NCBI GenBank assembly: GCA_003508835.1
Contig: PUFA01000316.1
Span: forward strand, 1 to 64,000
From: Eonycteris spelaea
Lineage: Eukaryota > Chordata > Mammalia > Chiroptera > Pteropodidae
Length of the DNA stretch: 64,000 bases
Direction of reading: 5' to 3'
Part shown: piece by piece, positions 11,681 through 25,610 of the stretch
How the letters are laid out: each line of letters starts with the position of its first letter
Position numbering within the stretch: the stretch's first letter is position 1
The notes under the pieces: model-generated
Seen by the model: only the letters and a program-made list of their open reading frames with translations
What the model was told of the DNA's origin: nothing
Databases searched by the model: none
Made by a program: the position numbers and the translations under genes

Positions 11681-13039
11681 ATAATAACCTTGTTCTCAAG
11701 AGCTTATCTCTAATAAGAGAGATAACTATTTTCAAACTTTTGGGGGACAAAATCAGATCTATTTATGTAAGATAATAAGGGTGATAGGCAAGCAACCAAA
11801 ATTATAGTTTAGAATGTCGTCAACATAGTAAAATTAAGGTATCTGGGCTTCAAAGGAGAACAAGATCACTTAAATCAAGAGTTAATAGAAAAGGCCTCGT
11901 GGAGACAGAACCCTTTTAACTTGGTTTCAAAGGATGGACAGCAGTGTGACAAGTAATAAATGAAGTTGAAAAGCATTTCAGACAGAGGGAACTGTGTGAT
12001 CAAGCAGGGAGGAAATAAAATGCAATGATTTTGGAGTAGTGAGTTGTCAGCGTAAAGAATTATAGCCAGCATAAAACTAACCATGAAATGGTTAAACGGA
12101 ACCTTCCAAGTTGCTATAGTTCACCACTTATTGATAATTTACTTATTGACATGTAAATTATAAAGCCACAGCTTTGGCATTGTGGAGGGTTCAAGATACA
12201 TTGGAGGAGAGTCATTTCATCTTAAAAGTATTTCTCTTCTTTCCAAAAATCCAGGAGCTACAATATCTCTCTCACTACTGTAGATGAGAGAGCAATAGAG
12301 GGATTTCAAAGATCTGAGGTCACAGAACAGAGAGAATGGGATGAAGCACATATACAGTAAGCTCCGATATAAAAAAGGAAATGATTCTGCCAGAAATCGA
12401 CATTTCTCAAGAAGCATGATGAAAGAGACAGAAATCCTTCAGTCCCAAAAATGCATGGATCTGTGCAGTTGTCAGCAAAAACAGGGCAAATAAAGCAACA
12501 CTGATTAATTACAGAGGCTTCTTCAACTTTATGAATGAGCTAAAAACTCTGATCTTAATATTCAAAGATCTGATAAATAAGCATTTTATTAGAAATTGAC
12601 ATGGTTTGCAAAGGGTGATAGAAACTTAAATAATGGGAGAAGAGTATAATATAGCTAAGGAGTTCCCCAACATTATTTAGAAAGTATTGAGAATTAAAAT
12701 GAGAATCCCATTATACAATAATTATTCTTAAATATCCTTTTATCCTTGAGTTAGTAATTTAGGAAATTATTAATGATTTTCATTCCATAGTATAAATGCT
12801 CATCTAGAAAGATTCTTTTTAAGGAATTCTTTAATTGAATTATTTAATAAATAATATTAACCTAGAAAACACATCTGCATTACATTTTAGTTTATATGTA
12901 GTATTATCCATTATAGACAAATGTCTATTGGCAAATAACTGCTTCTCTGCAAAAGGCCAAATAGGTTTTGTGTACAAGAAGAGAGAATTTTCTCCTTTAT
13001 TCAAGGTCTATCTTTGGCAAGAGTGCAGAAGAGACCTAC
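11681..13039. other. Non-coding, with old repeat trace
   Basis: Mostly unrecognised AT-rich DNA. The part at about 11870-12060 resembles a common ancient mammalian repeat also seen at 49.4, 55.5 and 60.3 kb (a CATTTCAGACAGAGGGAACT core). No gene recognised. Open frames at 11875, 12217 and 12835 are chance. Confidence 0.4.
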
Positions 13040-13413
13040 TGCTATGGACTGAATGTTTGTGTACCCCTAAAAAATTCATATATTGAAACTCACCACCCCC
13101 CAGGTTGTCAAAGGGTTGGGCCTTTGGGAGATAATCAAGATTGGTGAGGTCCTGAGGGTGAAGCACCTATGAATGGGATTAGTGCACTTATAAGAAACAG
13201 GAGAGGGCTTGCTTCCTGCCTCTGCTCTACCATGTGAGGACACAATGAGAAGTCAGCATTCGGCAATCCAGAAAAAGAGCTCTCACCAGGACTGGACCAT
13301 GCTGATATCCTGATTCAGACTTTCAGCCTCAAGAACTGTAAGAAGTAAATTTCTGTTGTTCATAAGCCAATCCATCTGGTATTTTGTCATAGCAGCCCCA
13401 ACTGACTAAGATA
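13040..13413 (+). mobile_element. Solo MST-type MaLR LTR with target duplication
   Basis: A near-complete LTR of the MST group. It starts TGCTATGGACTGAATGTTTG, contains GGCCTTTGGGAGATAATCAA and CCATGTGAGGACACAATGAG, and ends in an AATTTCTGTTGTTCATAAGC-type stretch and AACTGACTAAGATA. The flanks carry an exact 5-bp duplication, CCTAC, at 13035-13039 and 13414-13418, which fixes the boundaries. A single LTR between the duplications means the internal region was lost by LTR-LTR recombination. Confidence 0.9.
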
Positions 13414-13418
13414 CCTAC

Positions 13419-14585
13419 CCAAATATTAACCAGTTCCTACTGCTTCCTTTTTAGAAGTTTGAACTACAATAGAATTTCACTCTACAAGAAGAAAAATGTT
13501 TCCTTGCTTTTGTTTGCCTTTTTAAAGACATACATAGTTTTCAAACTATTTTGCAAACATTTGGTTCTTAGTGTTCTGTGTTATTTGTTCAGCTTCTCTT
13601 GGGTTAAGGAAAAGAAGTTAGAGGCTCATTTCTAAGAGAGTACGGTGTGAAAAACACTGTGAAGAGAAGGTGTGGAGTGAACAAATGCAACAACTCCAAC
13701 AGCTTGGCAGTAGCTTTGTGTGCCTGGGACCAACCATGCCAGTTCTGATACTAAGTGCCAAATGTATCTTTCCCCAGGGCCCCTAATTCTTTTGTTATTA
13801 TCTCACTTCTCAAGTGCTACAATAATATACAAGCAGAGAAGTTTGGGATAAATCTATTTGTGTTCTAAAAAGAAATTTTTATTTAAATTGATGCAAACAT
13901 CAAAGGAAGACTAAAATATCCCCTTTCTACACAGATCAGTAGCTCTTTTTTGTCTTAACATATTTTTCCAGAAAATCTAAAATATGTGAGACTGAAGATT
14001 CTTTTGGATAGCAAAGAAAGGAGATGTACTTGGAGCACAAAAAAGAAAAACAATTTTTCTAAAACCTTAATTCTTTCTGAAATGGAATACTATTAGAAAA
14101 CAAACCCACACAATGTATTTTCTTAAGAACATTTTTTTATGAAAAGAAACTAATAATTTACTTCAAAGATCTAAATCTGAATAAAATTTTCTCTTTGATA
14201 ATTTCTTACTCTACATGCTTCCCTGGGCACTCTCTCCTTTCTGAACCATCTCCCCCAGTTTATCCTTCCTGGAGTCATGAGAACAGGCTACCAAAAACTG
14301 CAGCCTTTATAGCACCACTCTCTAGTTAAATTAACTCAGCAGATACCTAACTCAGCTTTAGAAAAGCATATAACTCACAGCATAATCTCTTGTCTTTTTA
14401 ATGCATCAGCCTCATTTCCTGTCTTTCCCACCTCCTTATTCTCCAACAATGACTTACTTTGATTCATATTAGCATACCATAGTATTTCATGGCCTCCATT
14501 AATTTTTCACTCTGCTTTGAGTAGCATGGACCTTTCTTCCTTTGTTCACTTGGTGAGCTCCTATTCACCTTCCAAACCTTTGTAT
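13419..14585. other. Non-coding, no recognised element
   Basis: No gene or repeat recognised in this AT-rich stretch. Confidence 0.45.
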
Positions 14586-14840
14586 TAGTCAGAGTTTAAC
14601 GTAGAAAAAATAGCAACTACTCTGAGTACGACAGACAGCAAGGCATTTAATGCAGGAAATTAAGTGCCAACAAAACTATTGCAAGTATGTAAGGAGCACA
14701 AGTCAGGGACCAACAATAAGCTTTCAGATCACAACAATGCAGGTATAATCCAAAAATTGGGAGCTGCTGCTGACAGTTTAGGTCAGAAAGCTGCAAAACT
14801 ACTACCAATGTCACAGCTATCCCAACAGCCATGACTGATG
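14586..14840. repeat. Possible old LTR-like fragment, antisense
   Basis: The plus strand starts TGTATTAGTCAGAGTTTAAC and continues with a GCATTTAATGCAGGAAATTA phrase. Together these resemble the reverse complement of the end of old ERVL-group LTRs. Degraded, and family not determined. The 61-codon minus-strand frame here is not taken as a gene. Confidence 0.35.
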
Positions 14841-16329
14841 ACTTGGTAATGAAACAAGGAGTCTGATCGCTGTAAAAACCAACATTTACTGGATCTTTAT
14901 GTCAGCTGCCATCACTGCTAATGAAAAAATGATTCTATTCTCTCCTGCTTTGCAAAGTTTGTACTACAGTATCTCAGTATAGTTTTTAGCTTTCTAATCC
15001 CTGAAAAGGTAAAGGGACATTGAAGAGGTAGAAATAGATGCTGAAACTCAGTAGATAGTATCCTTTTTTAAGCCTTTTTCTGGACTTCCATGCCCTAAGA
15101 GTCTTCCCTCCACTGTATCACCTCTGCTCTTTACCAGCATATTCTTCTGTTATCTTAGAAGTCCCGCATATTGTAATATTTGTGGATATATCATAAAGAC
15201 CTAATTATTATTTATTCACCTTGTTAAATCCCCATTGCCTAGCATAGTCTTCTCTGGCATATAATATGCCTGGCACATTTTATTTCACTAAATAGTTTTA
15301 AGTAGCACTTTCATTTGCAAAAAAATATGAACTTGAAAAGTGAAATTTTCAGTTTCAATTTCCTCTTTTAGTTGATTCAAAAATATAGAGTTGGGAAATG
15401 ATGACATTCAATTCTACTGAGAATTCAGTAAATTCTTCTTTTGTTGGAAGAATAATATGTTAGGATGCTATTCAATTAAAAATGCAAAATTCAGGATTCT
15501 TTGGTTCTAGTAGATATTCTACTCATTGTACTTTCTCCAGTGATTAATTTGCTCATCCCATTATAGAATAGAAAATTAAGCATTCTATCACACTTATGTA
15601 AATTATAGTACATTTATGCATTGTGTTAAATAACCTCTAAGCATGTTTATAAACCCAACAAGTAAAAACATAGTATGCAATTTGAATTTATTTTTTATGT
15701 TCTAATATAGACCAAGTGTCAAAAGAATGCTCAGAATACATTTTATGTTCCACTCATAATAATTTCTCCATTACAGTACTGTAGGTAAAGAGGAATGTCA
15801 ATATCTAGTTTCTCATATCTCTGGAGTAGGCTGATCTACTTTCACAATGCAACCTAGGTACAGGCCTGTGATTCTAAACTACCAAGTCATATATTAACAG
15901 TAAGGGGGAAAAAAAGCCAAAAGACACACAATATTCTTTTGAACTCCATACAAATAACCAGCTATCCACTGGAGCCTTGATTAGAGAGAAATTAGGATAT
16001 AATAAAATGAGCAATGCCTTTTAAATACTGAGCTAGAAATGTCATGTAAAATATGTCATGTACTAAGAAAATATTTTATAGCTAAAAAAGAATTTACTTT
16101 TTAGTTTCACTTAAAATCAGTAATAAAAATCAAAAATAAAATTTATGTACTCTACAGAAAAATCAAGAGCAGACATTGCAGTTATCAGTCAAAAAATTAA
16201 GAGCAGGGGATAAAACTGTCATCATTAGTTCTCAGGTCCTTCTACATGTTTCTCTTGATTTTTTACAAATGAAGAAACTGAGGTATCTAGACCTTATGAT
16301 GAGAATATCAAAGAAGCAGAAAATATCAA
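14841..16329. other. Non-coding, no clear element
   Basis: AT-rich DNA. A weak L2-tail-like patch (TGCCTGGCACATTTTATTTC) lies at about 15220-15300. Nothing else recognised. Confidence 0.4.
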
Positions 16330-16723
16330 TGTTAAGGACTAAATGTCTTCGTCTTCCCAAAATGCATACGTTGAAACGCTACCCCCACCTCACCCCACCC
16401 CCAGTGTAACTGTATTTGGGGATAAAGTAATTAAGGTTAAATGAGGTTATGAGGGCTATTGGAAGGGAAGCTGATTTGATAGGATTAGTATCCTTATGAG
16501 AAGAGACATCAGAGGACTCTCTGGAGTCACAGAGGAAAGACTGTATGAAAAAATGGTGAGAAGGCAGCCATCTGCAAGTCAGGAGGTGAGCCCTGGTCAG
16601 CAACAACAATCCTGGCACCATGATCTCAGACTTCCAGCCTCCAGAGCTGTGAGTAAATACATTTCTATTGTTTAAACCTCCTGGTTTGTGATACTGTTAC
16701 AGCAGCCCAAGTAGGCTAACACA
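16330..16723 (+). mobile_element. MST/MLT1-like MaLR LTR
   Basis: Starts TGTTAAGGACTAAATGTCTT and runs through GATAAAGTAATTAAGGTTAA and GATAGGATTAGTATCCTTAT. It ends in ATCTCAGACTTCCAGCCTCC, TTTCTATTGTTTAAACCTCC and TACAGCAGCCCAAGTAGGCT. This is the usual order of a sense-strand MaLR LTR. The flanks give an imperfect 5-bp duplication, ATCAA at 16325-16329 against ATCAG at 16724-16728. A CCCCACC-rich expansion sits at 16380-16402. Confidence 0.8.
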
Positions 16724-16728
16724 ATCAG

Positions 16729-17559
16729 CAAGCCAAGCAAGATTCTTCCCCATTCCTGCTCTCATACACACACTCATGATGCCTTCCCCAAAAAGCTGAT
16801 GGCCAAGAAGACGCATATGAAAAGAGGCTGAAAATACTAAAGTTCTTATGTCCTTCTACTACGGAAAAATGCCATACACATAACTTTGTCCCTCTTAGAT
16901 TTCTCACACTTAAGGCTACTCCTGATATAGATATTTATACAGATAAAATTAACATTAGCTGATTTCATATACAGAAGGATGTTGTGGTAAGACTAGCACA
17001 CTGTGCTTTAGCCACCTAAGGAAAACTTGAACCATATGTCTTTATTAGTATAACACTGAATCACAGTAATAGAAATGGGATGCTAGGATCCTCATTCTCT
17101 CAAGTGAGAACATAAATACCACCATATATTACTGTGGTAATTATTTCCTGTGTATAATGTGAAAATTGTTCTAAATATTGGCATTGGAATTAATAAGAAG
17201 AAGTAATGTCTTTTGAGTTGTTTAATTAAAAAGCTAAACCTAAGAGGTAGAAACAATCACCATTAATTAAATTAATATTTGAAGGCATTAGACTCACCAT
17301 TTCCTGAAAAAAGAATTATTTTGATCCAACTAGTAAAGAGTACATACAATTGGTTTTCTCACCCTGTCTGCTTTCTGCCAAATTTTTGGCCACTTATAGA
17401 GACTGCTATTATATCTAAGCTATGGCCTAAAGTCAAAAACTCTAAACTCGGAAATACCTTTAAATGATCATTAATATTTTGCTGGTTATAAAGATATTAT
17501 CTCTGAAATATATCATTCTATACACTTGTGGCTAAGACCCTGAAAACTACTTTGTCCTT
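16729..17559. other. Non-coding, no recognised element
   Basis: No gene or repeat recognised. Open frames at 16725-16907 and 17279-17467 are short and unremarkable. Confidence 0.45.
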
Positions 17560-17985
17560 TGTTAGCTTGCTCCCTATTTGGTATCCAGTAGGGGACTCTG
17601 GGAGGAGACTGGAAAACAGAAGAAGGGGAGAAGGAAATTATTCATTCCTATTCCTGTCTCGGTCATCTAGCACTGGCCTGTCCTAACAGCAGCCACTGGC
17701 ATTCCTAGAACTAGCTTCATCTCACCCTTATCAGAGAAACTACAGTAGCCAGGGTCATTACTCCTCTTCAGTAATCTGAGCCTCAAGTTACAGAGTCTGT
17801 ACTCTTCTAGAGACTACAAACCCTAAACTTTTCCTTTCATGTTCCAGCCTAGGGATAGTCATAATCATGGGGCTTTCCCATTTTATTCCTTCACCTTTAT
17901 TTAACCAGTTCCCTAGATTAGATTCCTTTTGCTGAAATACTTAGTGTGGTTCCTGTTTTCTTGACTGGACCTTCACCAATACATA
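17560..17985 (+). mobile_element. Possible ERVL-group LTR
   Basis: The 3' part has the phrase TAGATTCCTTTTGCTGAAAT, then AGTGTGGTTCCTGTTTTCTT and GACTGGACCTTCACCAATAC. This strongly resembles the terminal section of an old ERVL-group LTR. The GC-richer 5' part fits the same reading. No internal sequence or duplication was found. Confidence 0.45.
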
Positions 17986-20149
17986 TATAGAAAATGATCT
18001 TTAAATTTAGGAAGAAGCAGTCGAGTAAAATCTATTTCACATTCCAACTAGATTACACAAAATTAGAAACGATGTCAAGCACAAATGAGTTATATAACTG
18101 AAAGATTACTTTCCTTTAGAATCACATTTTGCCTAGATAGTACAAGTAAGCACAGGTTTGGGGTTTTTCTATACAGAAATGGAATTATAGCATATATTTT
18201 GTTCTGCACATGAAACAGTTAACTGTAGGGGCAATGCCTGAAAAGTGAAAGTAAAAGCAAAGGAGACCTTTGCTTTTGACTTTTGACATTAACTAGGTTT
18301 TTATAATGAGTATTTTACTTTCACAATTAATTTTTTTCAACTTTGTGCTGTTGAAGCAGTTTTCTGTTTTCCTATAGAGCTTATAGGATTACCAACACTG
18401 TCATGCTAACTGCATAACACTGTCTCCCACACACAGTAGGCAGCCAGCAGTTGGCAGGCATTAACTGGCCAAGAGTGGCCTCAAGCTTCTCCTCCCTTAG
18501 GTGGTGACAATAATTAACCATTACTGTTCAAGCCACGTAGCAGTCTAGTCTGGGTCTTTCTTAAATTGAATTTTCATGCCTTCAGAAGCATAAAACAAGC
18601 TTATGATTGGACCACATAGTAGAACACTTGGAGTCATCTTTACAAAACACAGGTCATATAACCAAAAATGATGTCAAACTAAAATAACAAGTTTTTTATT
18701 TGTATTTCTCAAATGTGGAAGAGAATATGGTCCTAGCAACATTTTTTCTATCATCATTTTCCTCTTCCACTTCTGCTGTCACATAATGGTTGTGCTCCCA
18801 ACCCACTCTTGCCCCACCACAAAAACAAAACAAAACTTCCACAAGTTTCTCTCTAGCTTCTCTTTTCTTTCTAATTCTCTATCATAAAATCTCAAATACT
18901 GACCTGACAAACAAACCCCACTTTGAAAAGCCTACGAGGGGAAGAGATTAAGGTCAGGCCAGAACACATTTCAAGTGAGTGTAGAGGAGAAATTCAAGAA
19001 ATTGATACCAGGTAACATAAATACTTCTGTGATTGTTAACCCTGTATACGCTGCATGACACTAAAGCTCTCTGCCTCTGTAGATCAAGGACTCCAAACAT
19101 AGCTCTCCTCTATGATACTAATGCTGTCCCTGAAGCACCAACGTGTTTCTAGCGCCAACAAAACAGAATGGAGGTTTTGAACTTATTATTATGAAGAAAG
19201 TTACATATATTTAGAGTGATAGCTTTCATTTGTGTGGCTCTGTGACACCTGTATGTACCATAATAGTACCTTCCACCATCTTTCTAGGCAATGAGTCACT
19301 TGAGATATTACTATTTTTCACTTCACACTCAGAATCCTATGAGTCACATAAGCTCGGACTCACACAGACTTAAGAATCAGGAGACAGAGCTACAATTCAT
19401 ATTTTGTCAATAAATTTGTGATCATTTGTGATAAGGAATATTTGTGTTCAGTTTCACTGTCAAGACTAAGGAAGGGGAAAAAAACGCCTCTTCCTCCTTC
19501 ACTAAATCATATGTGTGAAGTATCTAAAACACATACAATATGAGGAACATAGTACATACACAGTAAGTAGTCATGGGTTTCTTGCTTAAAACATAAGGCA
19601 AAGTATATGGAGCTTAAAGTATAGTAGAAATAAAATTCATAACTTTAAGGAAAAATAAGCAACATTAATCCCAAGGAAAAACTACCATGTCAAATAACCA
19701 AGAAAGAAGGGAGAGAAATTACTATAGCAAGAATAAAAGAGAAATGGTTAATACTAAAATTTTGAATATAGACACCTAGGAATAGTAAGGAAGAAAAGGG
19801 TCTAATATTAATGACTCCATCTGTCCGCCCCAACTAGCTCTGCCCGAATAGGAAGTTTAATGGCTTTTTGGCACTTCACCATTGATCTTATATTGAATTA
19901 TCAATAGACAGCTCTTTCCCCCAGATTAAAAATTAATTGTATGCAAATCAAAACCACGACACTCTATTACACCATCTCTAAATCCTGACACTCAATCTCT
20001 CCTTTTAAGGAAGAAAAATAATCACAGCAACTTTTGATAATTTCATACATTTGGTTATTTTTCTTTTATTTTACATATTTTCATTTTGTTCTGTTTTAAT
20101 GTGGAAGTCCCTCACCAAAAATTGATCAAAGATATTGTCCAAGTATATT
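17986..20149. other. Non-coding, no recognised element
   Basis: Over 2 kb without a recognisable gene or repeat. An octamer-like ATGCAAAT lies near 19941. One isolated octamer is not evidence for a regulatory element. Confidence 0.4.
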
Positions 20150-20600
20150 TTAGTTCTCGCTGAAAAGATAAATAGCCAGCCCATAATAACGCTTGTTCAA
20201 GGCCTCGCAATCACTACAAATGCTGTGGCATAGTTTGGAAGGCCGCCTCAATCCTTATCATGCTCACAGACAGCAATAAAGTACAAAAACCCTGCTATCT
20301 GAGTAATAGCTAGTTACCTCATCACTCTTTACTGAAGAATGCTGTCCTTCATCAGTGTCAGTCCCAAATCCATCGTTAGAGTACAGCCCAGTTATAAGCC
20401 CCCTCTTTTCTTCTGCTTCAGTGTATCCCAACTGTTCTGTTTGTGTGCTCCTCTACCTCGAGTTCAGCAAAAGAACTGCAAAGATCAATGGAAACCTCAA
20501 CTTACGCACAACTCCTTGGAAATCATTCTTTGATCTCGATGTTGTGTCAACGAAAATGACAGTGAAAAATACTACTCACTTGAGAAAAAAAAAAGAATAG
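20150..20600. mobile_element. Possible LTR-derived block, unplaced
   Basis: A less AT-rich block with an AATAAAGTAC polyadenylation-like site near 20275, preceded by GGCCTCGCAATCACTACAAA. Two overlapping open frames of 64 and 81 codons (20339 and 20355) cover its right half. Their peptides have no domain that I recognise. LTR origin is a guess from the overall look. A retrocopy or unique DNA is also possible. Confidence 0.25.
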
Positions 20601-22533
20601 TCTCAAGAGCAATGTTCAAGTACAATAAAGAAAGATTGAATTCTTTGTTGAATTCAATGCAGAAAGGTTGAGTGACTAAAATTCTTTCGTAGATAACCTG
20701 AGGGATAGAGGAAGAGTACTAATAAATTCGGCCTTCGAAAAGCGTTAGCCTAATAGCCTCAGCACTCTCTCACAGTGCGTGAGTATGAAACGAATTTTTA
20801 AAAGAAAAATAAAAGTATAGAAAGTTTGCTAATGCCGATAATAGGCAATGATAGTACTTGGAAATTTAATAAACCAAAGACAAACCCAGGACTTGAAATC
20901 CATCCCAGACAACAACCATCAATTATTGGTTAGGAAAGATATCACTAACATTCTAGACTGTGTCAGAGGAACACACACAAAAAGGATACCTAGCTCATTG
21001 TCCAACTGCCACATTCTCAATCCCTTCCTTAACTCCTCCTGCAGCCTATGCCACAACATGAGGGTCCTGTTGGTTGGTATCAGCATTATTTTTCTATGAT
21101 TGAATTTGAGTCAGCTGAATTTTACATAAGAGCTCTCTGATATCACTGAAAAAAACTATTCCTCTTGGGTTAAAAGTAGGGAAAAAATGCTTTATTTATT
21201 CTGTACAATGCCAAATAAGAAACAGAACAATATTTAGTCCAACAATCTCTACAGCTAGGCTGGAAAACATTGTAACGGACCATAATACTATGGCAGACAC
21301 AGTTTTGAAATTTGAATTTTTGTTCCTCCCTTTTCCAACTCAGAGAAAAAGCAGACCCTGTCCTTTTAATTTTCTAATGCTTGCTATAATGCTTGCAGTG
21401 GCTTAGGCTCTATGTAAAACTTATAAAATTCTGTTGCACTTTCAAATCTTTTAACACCAAAAAATTTAACTCATTTTCTTCAATAACTTCTCGATACCTC
21501 TTAGCTATTAGCTATAAAACAAATAAAAGAGGTAGAAAGAAAGCAATTCAATAAAAATTGGATTACTTTTTTAGAAGAAAGGTTTTAATCATCCTTAACT
21601 GGCCCTTTGATTTAAGCAGTTTTCAAGAGTGGGACATTCTATAGACTAAAAGATCATGTTAAAGTCTTCCTTTACAGTAATCAAAATTTGGAAGATCAAG
21701 AATGATTAAAAACAGCAAAGAAAAGGAGTTATAAGGTATGGAAGATTAAGGTCTCTGGTATATTAAAACAACCAATGCAGGCGTGCTGCAAATTCTAGCA
21801 AGCTGAAGATAACATTTTCACTGCACATTTTTTAAAATAAGATAATATATCATTGAAGAGATTATTATTTTGTGTAAGCTTAAGGTTGGTGCAGGTCATT
21901 CCCGCTAAAGCAAACAGAATTTGTTAATTTAATCCAACAGATTCGGCAGTGAAACCAAACAGAAATTTAATCAGCAGGAGAAGGTGGTGAGCATCTCTGA
22001 AAATTGAATGATCACTGTGCAAACAGTAAATATCATTATGGAAGGGTGAGAAAATAAAAAGGGGTCTCCTTTCATGATTGTCATTGCATTCATCAAACAT
22101 AATAAATGATTCCAAATAAACCTTTTCTAGGACGGCAACAATGACTTCATGTTACTTGAGTTGGAAAGTTAAAATTTATAAAGTTTTCTAGTCTCTTGCC
22201 TGTCTTAAATGCTTTTCTTTGAAACTGCAAGGTTATAAAATGAAAGATTAAATGTCTTATATTCCAAACAAACATAGCAGCTGACTTTTCAGTTTCTCAT
22301 TTCAACATAATGTTCTAGTTTTCTGAAGCCAACTTGATGGTTTTTTATACATAAACTAACACAGAGGCAATGCTAAGGTGTATAAGGTAATATGAGGTAT
22401 TTAGTTGAATAACAATTGTCTAATCACCTTAAAAAACTAAGCATTTTTAGAGCATGTATATTGTTGCAAGAGGATAAATAAAAGTACTTATCCCCCAAAC
22501 CCTCTCTCTCACCACTTCAAAGAAATAACCATC
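20601..22533. other. Non-coding; 21.8-22.14 kb may be conserved
   Basis: No repeat or gene recognised. The part at 21790-22140 has homogeneous, low-repeat, homeobox-site-like AT composition, as many conserved non-coding elements do. This is an impression only. A small CpG-containing patch (GGCCTTCGAAAAGCGTTAGC) lies near 20731. Confidence 0.35.
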
Positions 22534-22773
22534 AAAGTATATTGAGTCTATGCCCATGCCATGCTGAACAAGCCTGATCCCATCTGATCTCAGAAGCTAA
22601 GCAGGGTCAGGCCTGGTTAGTACTTGGATGGGTGACCACCAAGGAAGACCAGGTGCTGTAGGCATAAAAAATAAAAACATAAGGGATTGTAAACTGACAA
22701 GGTCCTTCTAATCTGTGAGGTCAACCAAGGGTTGCCTCGCCTAAAAAAAAAAAAAAAAAAAAAGCATATTGAG
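22534..22773 (+). repeat. 5S rRNA-derived SINE with target-site duplication
   Basis: The element has three parts. The head, about 22546-22664, is a near-complete copy of 5S rRNA of about 119 bp. Box A (AGCTAAGCAGGGTC, from 22594) is intact. The box C region (GGATGGGTGACCACC, from 22626) carries a G at the usual GGGAGACC site. The body, about 22665-22741, is unrelated to 5S and contains CTAATCTGTGAGGTCAACC. It is followed by a run of about 21 A residues. Flanking 13-bp direct repeats, AAAGTATATTGAG at 22534-22546 and AAAGCATATTGAG at 22761-22773, differ at one base and prove retroposition by L1 machinery. The body-plus-tail structure separates it from a simple 5S pseudogene. 5S-derived SINEs are known to me from fruit bats and springhare. 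A processed 5S pseudogene that captured other sequence is the alternative. Confidence 0.9.
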
Positions 22774-23645
22774 AATCGTTCCTACTTCCTGTTACCGCAG
22801 AGTTTTCAGCTTCACTTTTCCCTTCTTTCTTTCTTTTCCTTCTCATTTTAGCCTTTTACCAATTTCTACTTTATTTGTAAGCTCTCCTTATTTTGAATCT
22901 AGTCTCCTAGAAATACGTGTTATAAAAACATAATCTTTTAGAAGCCTCAGGCAGAACAGGGCCCGTAAGTATGCACTATATCCAAAACAAAAAGACTTAC
23001 TCAATGGTGTTTTTTTTCCTCTAGCTATGAAAACATCGTGTTATCATTAAACCAGTAAATTCATTACTATAGAACCTCAATAAGCAAATAGAAATTGGTG
23101 TTTCCCAAGAGTGGCTAACAAAAATAAATCATATAATAAGTGGCAAAAAAAATATCCTTATGTCATAGTCTCATGAAAGATGGTTTTAATGTTTAATTAT
23201 TCAAAGTAAAAGGTAAGCTTATCCTGAAACTTCAAAAAAAAGCTGCCTAGCTTCATAGATAACTAGATCAAGAGTTGAAGAGATAATGAAGAACTCTATT
23301 ATGTTAAGCCATTGAGAAGAAAACTGATTGGGAAAATCAGGAACTACTATTTTAAAGGTATGTACTAAGAGGATAGATTGAAAATCCCAGCTTTAGGGAG
23401 TAAGAAAGATACTTTTTCATAAATTTTCTGTGTCTAAAAATGGACAGTAAGATACATATTCAATTGTTTCTAGCCCAGTTTTTATAACGTCTTGAATCAT
23501 TTATTTCCATATTTCATCTCACAAAGTAACAAAATACCCTTTTTTAATGTGTGTAAGTTGGACCATCTTCTCTTTACAGTTAATGAAAAGATTAAAATAT
23601 CCTGTGTAATTTTAGTTACTTTAAGAGTCTAAATATCCATTTAAA
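22774..23645. other. Non-coding, no recognised element
   Basis: No gene or repeat recognised between the 5S SINE and the MaLR element. Confidence 0.45.
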
Positions 23646-24208
23646 TGTTTATGGTAGACCGTTTACAAAAGAGCCACAAAAAATTATTCCCATCCTTATA
23701 TGCACATCATCCTTTACAATATGACTTTGCACCTTGTTCCATCAAGAGGCAGAGAATATTTCCCCACACCCTGAATCTGAGCTGTCCTTATCACTTGCTT
23801 GGACCAACAGAATATGATGGAAATGATGGTCGTGGCTTTCAAGTCTAGGCCTCAAGAAACCTTTCAGCAATTGCTCTTGCCTTCTTGAAGTGTTGTGTTG
23901 AAACTGCCAGAGTCTAAGAGCATGAAAGACCATTTGACCAAGCTGTTCTAGCTGAAGCCCTCCAGATCAACCAGCCAATAGCCAATCCACAACTACCAGA
24001 TATATGAGTGAGGCCATCTCAAACCACCCAGCTCCAGTCAAGCTGCCAGTTAACTGGAGCCACATCAGTGACCCCAAGTGAGACAAGAAAAAGAGCCATT
24101 CAGTAGTTTGCAGCCCAAATTGTTTACCCACAGAATTGTGAGCACAAAAATGATTACTGTATTATGCCATTAAGTTTTGGAGTGCTATGCAGCAATAATC
24201 GGTACTGG
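23646..24208 (+). mobile_element. 5' LTR of an MLT1-class MaLR element
   Basis: Begins TGTTTATGGTAGACCGTTTA. It has the CTTTGCACCTTGTTCCATCA, CTGAGCTGTCCTTATCACTT and GGCCTCAAGAAACCTTTCAG phrases, and ends in CACAGAATTGTGAGCACAAA, CCATTAAGTTTTGGAGTGCT and GCAGCAATAATCGGTACTGG. This is a long, old MaLR LTR of about 560 bp in sense orientation. The open frames at 23645 and 23742 are inside it and are not genes. Confidence 0.75.

Positions 24209-25610
<1,402 letters not shown>

Noticed and set aside
22546..22664. Functional 5S rRNA gene
   Set aside because: Base changes in the 5S part, a missing T-run terminator after it, and a body plus poly-A tail with target duplications show a retroposon.
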